From Flavobacterium sp. MedPE-SWcel (GTDB taxonomy: Bacteria; Bacteroidota; Bacteroidia; Flavobacteriales; Flavobacteriaceae), in assembly GCA_001874325.1 (NCBI GenBank), contig MPCW01000009.1:1-64000 (forward strand): a DNA stretch of 64,000 nucleotides, read 5' to 3'. The notes beneath the pieces are model-generated. The model had not been told where the DNA came from. It did not search any database and was given only the letters and a program-made list of their open reading frames with translations. Every line of letters begins with the position of its first letter. Positions within the stretch are counted from its first letter, which is position 1. Both the position numbers and the translations under genes were made by a program. This document shows, piece after piece, positions 57,315-64,000 of the stretch.

Positions 57315-58509
57315 ATTTTTCTATTTTTATTAGGTAATATAGTGTAGCACCAGATATAAGTCCTACTATATTACCAATACCTACTGTTAAACTTGAAACA
57401 AAAAAACCGATAACAATACAAGAGGTTACGCAAGGTACAAGTACTAAATAAAAGTAAAAGTCTATATTACTTTTGTTATTATTATATAGATGCATGATAT
57501 AAGCTCCCCAAAGACCAAATATAGCACCTGATGTACCAGTAACTATAGCATAAGTGTCCCATATTAAGCTCGCTATGATGGTAATTACGCCACTTGTGAT
57601 ATATATCATGATATAGTCTTCACGTTTTAAATGAGCTTCTACAATTTTTCCAAGAATTATTAGGTTGATAATATTTAGAATTAAATGAAAGATGTTTTCT
57701 TGTATGAAAATAGCAGTTGCTACACGCCATATTTCATAATTATATATAATATTATGATATCCTGCCGCTCCAAAGTCTATTAATAAATCTCCTGTAGGTT
57801 GCATTACTCTTGAGTCTATAGAAACTGAAATTGTAAAAATTATTATATATAAACATAGAAGTATAGGAGAAATAAAACACCCTCTTTTTGGTTTTATTAA
57901 ACGATAAAGGAATACGATAGTCTCATATTTAGGCTTTCGATAAGGCTTTAATCTTGGTTTAATTAGGATTAGAATAAAAAATATTATACCTGTAAAAAAA
58001 GAAATTACAACCCACTTAAAGCTTTTAGAAATCATATCTCTTGGATTCCTACTTATTGGTTCTAAGATAAATACTTCATCGGAGTTATAATAGGGGTGCA
58101 TTTTCTCTATTTCGTATATCGCCTTTATTTTTTGATTAGAGTAATTGAGTCTTTTAAAGTATTCTGACTTTCCTTGTGTATAAAAAGTTTTAGTTGCCTC
58201 CCTTTTAAAGTGATTAAAATTTCTAGAAATAACAGTCTGACTTTCAGAGCTACGCTCATTAGTATTAAACTTTTCACAGATCCAAAATTTATAATATTTA
58301 AAAGGAGGTTTTTTACCACTTTTATATACCATTGGCACTGTAAAAAAGATGTCTAGGTTAGTTTGTTCATTACGTTTTCCTGAACGATATACCGATTGAC
58401 TTTGCTTGATTAAGCTACTATCAATATCATAGTTTTTAATGTGATAATAACTTGTTTTATCATAGTTAGTAGATACTGAAATAGTATCAATTTCAGTCAC
58501 TTGACCCAT
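57259..58509 (-). CDS. Rhomboid-family membrane protein lacking the catalytic His
   Basis: This 416-aa protein has a long N-terminal region (about 1-160, soluble), one TM near 165-185 and a six-TM rhomboid core from about 210 to the end. Core motifs are FHLILNIINLIILGKIVE and the nucleophile loop GTSGAIFGLWG (Ser near 328). In the last helix, where active rhomboids have a His (AHxxGxxxG), this one reads GNIVGLISG, with Asn at that place. It may be an inactive relative (pseudoprotease) that binds membrane clients without cutting them. It overlaps HMG-CoA lyase by 56 bp. Confidence 0.8.
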   Translation of the reverse strand: MGQVTEIDTISVSTNYDKTSYYHIKNYDIDSSLIKQSQSVYRSGKRNEQTNLDIFFTVPMVYKSGKKPPFKYYKFWICEKFNTNERSSESQTVISRNFNHFKREATKTFYTQGKSEYFKRLNYSNQKIKAIYEIEKMHPYYNSDEVFILEPISRNPRDMISKSFKWVVISFFTGIIFFILILIKPRLKPYRKPKYETIVFLYRLIKPKRGCFISPILLCLYIIIFTISVSIDSRVMQPTGDLLIDFGAAGYHNIIYNYEIWRVATAIFIQENIFHLILNIINLIILGKIVEAHLKREDYIMIYITSGVITIIASLIWDTYAIVTGTSGAIFGLWGAYIMHLYNNNKSNIDFYFYLVLVPCVTSCIVIGFFVSSLTVGIGNIVGLISGATLYYLIKIEKFNDTSRTVLWPHYKNFQN

Positions 58510-58560
58510 TATAGACTCAGCTAGGTTAAAGAATGTGAGGTTAAACCAAATTACTAAACA

Positions 58561-58824
58561 CTATGTTATGAAATAATATAAGGATGTAACCTTATCGTTC
58601 TTGTCTTTTTTTATTTTTAATCTTTTAATTCTAGGCCATAGCCAAATATACATAGGGATGTGACTACCAAATAGGACTATCATAAGTAGATATTTTTCTA
58701 CTATTTTTATTTCAAATGTTAATACAAATAACCAATATAGAAATAGCCATAATGCTACATTAAGTATATTAATTATTATAAAAGGAATTAATACCGTTCT
58801 TAGTTTTAAAATGTAATCTTTCAT
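58561..58824 (-). CDS. Small two-TM membrane protein
   Basis: This 87-aa protein has two TM segments (about residues 13-38 and 44-66) and a basic C-terminal tail (WPRIKRLKIKKDKNDK). I do not recognise a family. It starts a minus-strand pair with the rhomboid gene, with 51 bp between them, so the two may be co-transcribed and could act together in the membrane. That is an inference from position. Confidence 0.55.
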   Translation of the reverse strand: MKDYILKLRTVLIPFIIINILNVALWLFLYWLFVLTFEIKIVEKYLLMIVLFGSHIPMYIWLWPRIKRLKIKKDKNDKVTSLYYFIT

Positions 58825-58866
58825 TGATTGTAAAATAATGGCGAAAATAGTAATACTATTCTTTTC

Positions 58867-58897
58867 TTTTAATTCTAATTAAAAAGTATTATATTTG
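58867..58897 (+). promoter_or_regulatory. Promoter of guaB
   Basis: TTTT (58867-58870) and TATATTTG (58890-58897) are 19 bp apart, which matches the Bacteroidetes consensus except for the last -33 base. Transcription should start near 58904. Confidence 0.6.
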
Positions 58898-58923
58898 CAT
58901 GCAATTTAACTACAAATTGCAAC

Positions 58924-60396
58924 ATGAAAGCACACACAAATAAAATCATCGGCGAAGGTCTTACTTACGATGATGTATTGCTAGTTCCAAATTACTCCGA
59001 AGTTTTACCCCGCGAAGTAAGTATAAAATCTAAATTTTCTAGGAATATAACGCTTAACGTTCCTGTTGTTTCAGCAGCTATGGATACCGTTACAGAGAGT
59101 GCTATGGCTATTGCTATGGCGCGAGAAGGTGGTATTGGGGTGCTACACAAAAACATGACTATTGCGCAACAAGCTACTGAGGTACGCAAGGTGAAGCGAG
59201 CAGAATCGGGTATGATTATCGATCCTGTAACGTTACCACTTACAGCTAATGTAGGCGATGCTAAAAATGTAATGCGCGAGTATAGTATAGGTGGAATTCC
59301 TGTTGTAGATGAAAACGGAATATTAAAAGGTATTGTTACAAACCGTGATTTACGTTTTGAGAAAGACAATACACGTTCTATACTAGAAGTTATGACTTCT
59401 GATAATTTGGTTACTGCTGGAGAAGGAACTACTCTAGATACAGCAGAAAGTATTTTACAAGAACATAAAATAGAAAAACTACCTGTTGTAAACAATGATT
59501 ACAAACTGGTAGGTCTTATTACATTTAGAGATATTACTAAGCTTACTCAAAAGCCAATAGCTAATAAAGATAAATTTGGTAGACTACGTGTTGCCGCTGC
59601 ACTAGGTGTTACAGGAGATGTAATAGATAGAGCAGAAGCACTAGTAAAAGCAGGAGTAGATGCTGTAATTATAGATACAGCACACGGGCATACACAAGGT
59701 GTAGTGAAGGTATTAAAAGAAGTAAAATCTAAATTTCCAGAGCTTGACGTAGTAGTAGGTAATATTGCTACACCAGAAGCAGCATTATATCTTGCTGAAA
59801 ATGGAGCGGATGCCGTAAAAGTAGGTATTGGTCCAGGTTCTATATGTACTACACGTGTAGTAGCAGGGGTTGGTTTTCCTCAATTCTCAGCAGTGCTAGA
59901 AGTAGCTGCTGCATTAAGAGGATCAGGAGTTCCTGTTATTGCCGATGGAGGTGTACGTTATACAGGAGATATACCTAAGGCTATTGCTGCTGGTGCCGAT
60001 TGTTTAATGTTAGGATCTTTACTAGCAGGTACAAAAGAGTCGCCAGGTGAGACAATTATATTTGAAGGAAGAAAATTCAAATCATATAGAGGAATGGGAT
60101 CTGTAGAAGCTATGAAAGAAGGTTCTAAAGATCGTTATTTCCAAGATGTAGAGGACGACGTTAAAAAACTAGTGCCAGAAGGTATTGTAGGACGTGTACC
60201 TTATAAAGGCGAATTATTCGAAAGTATGCTACAATTTGTTGGTGGACTTCGTGCAGGTATGGGCTACTGTGGAGCTAATGACATACCAACGTTACAAGAA
60301 ACAGGACGCTTTGTGCGTATCACATCTAGTGGTATAGCAGAAAGTCATCCGCATGATGTAACGATAACGAAAGAATCTCCTAACTATTCAAGATAA
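58924..60396 (+). CDS. guaB: IMP dehydrogenase
   Basis: The 490-aa enzyme oxidises IMP to XMP, the committed step to GMP. The TIM barrel starts [17 protein letters not shown], and two CBS domains interrupt it at about 95-205 ([22 protein letters not shown] onward). The catalytic Cys lies in [15 protein letters not shown] (near 308), and the mobile flap follows at [24 protein letters not shown]. It has the normal length. It is a single gene with its own promoter (58867-58897) and terminator. Confidence 0.97.
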   Translation: MKAHTNKIIGEGLTYDDVLLVPNYSEVLPREVSIKSKFSRNITLNVPVVSAAMDTVTESAMAIAMAREGGIGVLHKNMTIAQQATEVRKVKRAESGMIIDPVTLPLTANVGDAKNVMREYSIGGIPVVDENGILKGIVTNRDLRFEKDNTRSILEVMTSDNLVTAGEGTTLDTAESILQEHKIEKLPVVNNDYKLVGLITFRDITKLTQKPIANKDKFGRLRVAAALGVTGDVIDRAEALVKAGVDAVIIDTAHGHTQGVVKVLKEVKSKFPELDVVVGNIATPEAALYLAENGADAVKVGIGPGSICTTRVVAGVGFPQFSAVLEVAAALRGSGVPVIADGGVRYTGDIPKAIAAGADCLMLGSLLAGTKESPGETIIFEGRKFKSYRGMGSVEAMKEGSKDRYFQDVEDDVKKLVPEGIVGRVPYKGELFESMLQFVGGLRAGMGYCGANDIPTLQETGRFVRITSSGIAESHPHDVTITKESPNYSR

Positions 60397-60432
60397 CTAA
60401 AGTTGTTACTAAGCCACAAACACACAACAACC

Positions 60433-60465
60433 AAAAAAGCAGAAGTATTAACTTCTGCTTTTTTA
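60433..60465 (+). terminator. Hairpin terminator of guaB
   Basis: AAGCAGAAGT-ATTA-ACTTCTGCTT with A-run and T-run flanks. Confidence 0.9.
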
Positions 60466-60495
60466 TTATCATTATTTGTGTTTTATTTTTAAAAT

Positions 60496-61926
60496 TTAAA
60501 TACTACAATTATTTTCATCAAGGTTTGATAAATCACTATCACCACTAAACACATATACAGGGTTTCCGTTACCAGTAATAGATAGAAAAATTTCTGATGA
60601 AGGTAGTGTTAGGTAAACAATATCACATAAATCATGGAGAGATGGGTTGTATTTAATATATAATTGTCCGCTTTCAGAAGAATCTATATTTTGAAGTCCA
60701 TTTAGTGATAGTAAGGCATTGTTATTAGCTATATACACTTTGCCTGATTGAGATGATGAAATATTAGTTATATGTGTCAATGAAGATAAATGCTCGATTG
60801 TTACTAAAGCATTATTATGTACAATTTCTAAATAACTTATTCCTTGTAAATTATTTAATCCATCTAAAGATGTTAAGTTATTATTGTTTGATAGAGTTAT
60901 ATTAGCCATGCTATTAACATTTTCAAGACCAACTAATGATTGTATTGAATTACAGTATCTCATTTGGAAATAATATAATTGGGATATATTTCCGAGGGCT
61001 TGTATAGAGTTAAGGTTAGAGTTGTTTATAAGAGTAATAGAATTTACAGAACTGATACCTTCAAGTCCATCAAGAGACTGTATGGTATTACAATCAGTCA
61101 TATAAAACTCTATTAGCCCTGTTAGACTCTGTAGTCCTCCTATAGAATTAAGATTAGGGTTATTTTCAATAATAATAAAATTTATTGAATTTATATTTTC
61201 AAGTCCATTAAGAGAAGTAATATTTTCATTATTTCTTAATCTAAAATAAGTCATATTAGTGACATTATTAAGTCCTTGTAAAGATTCTAAATTTGTATTT
61301 CCAACTATGCTCAAATCACCAATGTTCGTGATATTCTCTACACCTTCAAGAGTAATTAATTCAGGACATTTGTATATGTCAAAAAAATCTACAGTATTAA
61401 GGCTTTCAAGTCCCAAAAGAGATTTTAAAGATTGATTATGTAATATATATAAATATTTAATTTCTGTTAATTTTTCAAGCCCAGATAAATCTTTTAGAAA
61501 ATAATTGTGGGAAATATAAACTTTTTGATCAAATCCTTCTCCTGTAAGTTTTTCTAAAGATCGTAGTCCTTTTAAATCCTTTATTGAAGAATTACCTATA
61601 ATAGATAGTCCTTCTATGCTTTTTATATTATGTAATCCTTCAAGACTAAGCAGTTGAGAGTTGCCTAATATTTTTAATTCTCCATTTACTGAAGTAATTT
61701 TTTCAAGCCCTGATAGGTCAGTAATGTCTGTTTCACTAAATTGATCGCCAATAGTTAATGTACCATTCACTGAGCAATAATTTGAAGCTACAAAAGCATC
61801 AACAGCTGCTTGATTGAGCAATTCTATAGAGCCTATAGTGTTGCATGCACCTGACGAATCATCACCATCATCTTTACTACAGGAAAATAATAAGGTGATT
61901 ACAAATAAGTAAATTAAATTTTTCAT
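60496..61926 (-). CDS. Leucine-rich repeat lipoprotein (receptor L domain-like)
   Basis: This 476-aa protein has a lipoprotein signal peptide (lipobox LFSC near residue 16) and an acidic SKDDGDDSS tail. About sixteen repeats of 23-25 residues follow, with the pattern SLxGLExIxSVxxxxIxxNxxLxSL (for example SLEGLHNIKSIEGL). They form a solenoid like receptor L domains, with two Cys near the N-terminal cap and two near the C-terminal cap. It is probably displayed on the cell surface for protein or glycan binding. No PorSS sorting domain is present. It follows purB by 17 bp on the same strand. Confidence 0.8.
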   Translation of the reverse strand: MKNLIYLFVITLLFSCSKDDGDDSSGACNTIGSIELLNQAAVDAFVASNYCSVNGTLTIGDQFSETDITDLSGLEKITSVNGELKILGNSQLLSLEGLHNIKSIEGLSIIGNSSIKDLKGLRSLEKLTGEGFDQKVYISHNYFLKDLSGLEKLTEIKYLYILHNQSLKSLLGLESLNTVDFFDIYKCPELITLEGVENITNIGDLSIVGNTNLESLQGLNNVTNMTYFRLRNNENITSLNGLENINSINFIIIENNPNLNSIGGLQSLTGLIEFYMTDCNTIQSLDGLEGISSVNSITLINNSNLNSIQALGNISQLYYFQMRYCNSIQSLVGLENVNSMANITLSNNNNLTSLDGLNNLQGISYLEIVHNNALVTIEHLSSLTHITNISSSQSGKVYIANNNALLSLNGLQNIDSSESGQLYIKYNPSLHDLCDIVYLTLPSSEIFLSITGNGNPVYVFSGDSDLSNLDENNCSI

Positions 61927-61943
61927 TTTTTAGTTGGATTTTA

Positions 61944-63293
61944 TTACTGTACCCCTAAGTAATTAGCAGGTGTAATTTTCATTAGTTCTTCCTTAACAGC
62001 ATCACTAACATTTAGATTACTAATAAAAGTATGGATGGCATTTTTATCAATAGCTTGGTTAGTTCTTGTTAAGTCTTTTAGTGCCTCATATGGGTTAGGG
62101 TAACTCTCACGACGTAATATTGTTTGTATCGCCTCAGCAACAACAGCCCAGTTTTTCTCTAAATCTTGTGCAAATTTCTCTTCGTTAAGTAGTAATTTGT
62201 TAAGTCCTTTAATAGTAGCTTCAAAAGCTATAATAGTGTGCCCCATTGGTACACCTACATTTCTAAGTACAGTACTATCAGTAAGGTCACGTTGTAATCT
62301 AGATATAGGTAGCTTAGCCGATAAGTGTTCGAATATAGCGTTAGCAATACCTAAGTTACCCTCAGAGTTTTCAAAGTCAATAGGGTTAACCTTGTGTGGC
62401 ATAGCCGATGAACCTATTTCTCCAGCCTTAATTTTTTGCTTAAAGTAATCCATAGATACATATGTCCAGATATCTCTATCAAGGTCAATAAGTATAGTGT
62501 TGATACGTTTTAAAGCATCGAAAAATGCTGCAAAATGATCGTAATGTTCTATTTGAGTAGTAGGGAATGAGTGCTTTAATCCTAAGTTACCCTCTACAAA
62601 ATCAATTCCAAACTGTCTCCAGTCAGTAGCAGGATAAGCGATAAAGTGAGCGTTAAAGTTACCTGTAGCACCACCAAATTTAGCAGCAAATGGTACGTTA
62701 AATAATAAACGTAATTGTTCTTCTAGTCTTTCTACAAATACACCAATTTCTTTACCTAAACGAGTAGGCGATGCAGGCTGCCCGTGTGTACGTGCTAGCA
62801 TTGGTACATCTGCCCATTCTACGCTTAACTCTTTTAATTTAGAGATAACTCTAATTAAAGATGGCATATATACATCCTCAAAAGCTTCTTTTGTAGAAAG
62901 TGGTATTGCAGTATTGTTAATATCTTGAGAAGTTAACCCAAAGTGGATAAACTCTTTATAGTCTTGTAATCCTAGTTTGTCAAAAGCAGCTTTGATGAAA
63001 TATTCAACAGCCTTAACATCGTGATTTGTTGTTTTTTCTATTTCTTTTATCTGCTGAGCATCTTCTGCCGAGAAGTTTTTATAAATATCACGTAGTGCAT
63101 CAAATGTACTCTTATCTACGCCCTGTAATTGCGGTAAAGGCAATTCGCATAGCATAATAAAATATTCAATTTCTACTTGTACGCGGTAGCGTATTAATGC
63201 CTCTTCAGAGAAATAAGGCGATAATGATGCGGTTTTGTTTCTGTATCTTCCATCTATAGGAGATATAGCGTTTAATTCAGATAAAATTTGCAT
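61944..63293 (-). CDS. purB: Adenylosuccinate lyase
   Basis: This 449-aa fumarase-superfamily enzyme acts twice in purine synthesis, splitting SAICAR and adenylosuccinate. Visible motifs are SPIDGRYRNKTASLSPYFSE at the start, EKTTNHDVKAVEYF, HFGLTSQDINNTA (catalytic His) and ARTHGQPASPTRLGKE. The signature GSSAMPHKVNPIDFENSEGN follows. It is of the longer E. coli-like type. A -7 box TATCTTTG on the minus strand (63329-63322) gives a short leader. Confidence 0.96.
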   Translation of the reverse strand: MQILSELNAISPIDGRYRNKTASLSPYFSEEALIRYRVQVEIEYFIMLCELPLPQLQGVDKSTFDALRDIYKNFSAEDAQQIKEIEKTTNHDVKAVEYFIKAAFDKLGLQDYKEFIHFGLTSQDINNTAIPLSTKEAFEDVYMPSLIRVISKLKELSVEWADVPMLARTHGQPASPTRLGKEIGVFVERLEEQLRLLFNVPFAAKFGGATGNFNAHFIAYPATDWRQFGIDFVEGNLGLKHSFPTTQIEHYDHFAAFFDALKRINTILIDLDRDIWTYVSMDYFKQKIKAGEIGSSAMPHKVNPIDFENSEGNLGIANAIFEHLSAKLPISRLQRDLTDSTVLRNVGVPMGHTIIAFEATIKGLNKLLLNEEKFAQDLEKNWAVVAEAIQTILRRESYPNPYEALKDLTRTNQAIDKNAIHTFISNLNVSDAVKEELMKITPANYLGVQ

Positions 63294-63344
63294 TTGTTGT
63301 GTGTTATAATAGGTCTGTGCGCAAAGATAAGGTTTTGATAAATA

Positions 63345-63857
63345 TTATTGATTAAATTTAAATTCTTTCATATTTCTATCTTTACTTAGAAGTTCTGATT
63401 TACCATTGCTATGTATTATTATAAGATTCTCATCTTCTTCACCAACATCAGTTAGCCTTATTGGTTTTTGAAATTTGAGTCTCATTATGTTCATGAATTT
63501 TAAAATTAAATCAAATTCAATGTTAGATTTAATTTCTTTTGTGGAAATGTCGAATTCTATTTCTGTTTCATTATATGGGTGACAATTAATCAAGACTTGA
63601 TCTATTCTGATATGAATTGTCTCAGCGTCTAAATTTTCAAGATTTAATAAATAATAATCAATATAATTTCTGTCTATATTTTCGATATTAATTTGATGTT
63701 GTTTACCAAATAATTCGACAAAACCTTTATCAAGAAAATCGATTAGAAGTTTCCAGTCATTAATAGTTGTGTTATCTATGTGTATGTTTCTTAAACTACC
63801 ATCAGGTATAAGTATCCATTTGATTTCTTCCCAGTTATATTGCACTTTATTTAACAT
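63345..63857 (-). CDS. Protein of unknown function (possible immunity-type)
   Basis: This 170-aa acidic protein has no signal peptide and no TM segment. It begins MLNKVQYNWEEIKWILIPDG and is rich in Asn, Ile and acidic residues, a composition common in single-domain immunity and orphan proteins. I do not recognise the family. Its ATG overlaps the stop codon of the upstream gene by 7 nt, so translation is coupled to that gene, which runs off the window. A toxin-immunity pair is one option, but nothing here proves it. Confidence 0.6.
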   Translation of the reverse strand: MLNKVQYNWEEIKWILIPDGSLRNIHIDNTTINDWKLLIDFLDKGFVELFGKQHQINIENIDRNYIDYYLLNLENLDAETIHIRIDQVLINCHPYNETEIEFDISTKEIKSNIEFDLILKFMNIMRLKFQKPIRLTDVGEEDENLIIIHSNGKSELLSKDRNMKEFKFNQ

Positions 63858-64000
63858 TTCAGTTTATTCATAGCTGTTTTCATTCCCTCACTAGCCTTTA
63901 AAGGGAAAACTTCTATCGGGTTACTTAAACTAGGTAATTCAGCAGGATTAGGGTCTATATATTGTATAGGTACATTAGGAGCTGCATATTCCATTAATCC
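63851..64000 (-). CDS. C-terminal end of an unidentified protein, cut by the window edge
   Basis: The last 49 codons of a minus-strand gene are visible. They read MEYAAPNVPIQYIDPNPAEL, then IEVFPLKASEGMKTAMNKLKC and a stop at 63851-63853. The proline-rich run ending in a short helix does not identify the protein. It overlaps the next gene by 7 nt, so the two form an operon. Confidence 0.6.
   Translation of the reverse strand, partial: GLMEYAAPNVPIQYIDPNPAELPSLSNPIEVFPLKASEGMKTAMNKLKC

Overview
This is an AT-rich window from a member of the Bacteroidetes, most likely the Flavobacteriaceae; I cannot fix the genus. The evidence is lineage-typical proteins (DUF6607, DUF3276/PUR, DUF4249 with a TonB receptor, a monomeric NADP isocitrate dehydrogenase, a cyclophilin-FKBP fusion, KIMHWP membrane proteins), the lack of clear Shine-Dalgarno sites, and promoters of the Bacteroidetes form TTTG-N19-TAnnTTTG, two of which match exactly. 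Most of the window is core chromosome in short operons separated by strong hairpin terminators.

Layout. 1-1572: a large secreted multidomain protein (minus strand, runs off the left edge) broken by a 58-nt deletion in its second repeated module. 2031-4388: a Crp/Fnr regulator with a Crp-type operator at its promoter, an FMN reductase-SnoaL fusion and a GNAT acetyltransferase. 4449-6012: DoxX and a DUF6607 protein. 6221-7746: a decayed accessory island next to tRNA-Ser(UGA). It holds two small genes and a wrecked type I restriction subunit gene (hsdR), and is bounded by a 12-bp copy of the tRNA 3' end. 7979-14688: ribB, an LptF/G permease, LolA, FtsK, DgkA and Tpx, all on the minus strand. 14873-17212: AhpC, a THUMP RNA methyltransferase and a small membrane protein. 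17272-18239: a PadR-HAAS regulatory module with a 58-aa membrane protein and a textbook autoregulated, apparently leaderless promoter, followed by a candidate small RNA.

18580-29562: dipeptidyl peptidase IV, a trans-sulfuration PLP enzyme with a divergent Lrp regulator, lpdA, then pabB-tilS-dsbD. 29712-35150: an RskA-like repeat lipoprotein, a second Crp/Fnr regulator, uvrB, an alpha/beta hydrolase and thiamine pyrophosphokinase. 35245-40096: a nutrient-uptake unit made of DUF4249 lipoprotein, TonB receptor and membrane-anchored AraC regulator. 40188-45226: isocitrate dehydrogenase, rplS, trmD, a DUF1569 protein and a methyltransferase. 45334-52674: dual immunophilin, CsaA, PUR protein, an ABC exporter, leucine-type dehydrogenase, nusB, DUF1573 lipoprotein and yajC. 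52750-63857: YdeI-like protein, pepT, HD protein, pyrD, HMG-CoA lyase, a rhomboid that appears to lack its catalytic His, guaB, an LRR lipoprotein, purB and an orphan protein overlapping a gene cut by the right edge.

I found no CRISPR array, intact prophage, insertion sequence or convincing new defence system. The most unusual parts are the tRNA-Ser island with its dead hsdR, the PadR/HAAS module with its short gene, the candidate small RNA at 18304-18420, the likely inactive rhomboid, and the frameshifted repeat protein.
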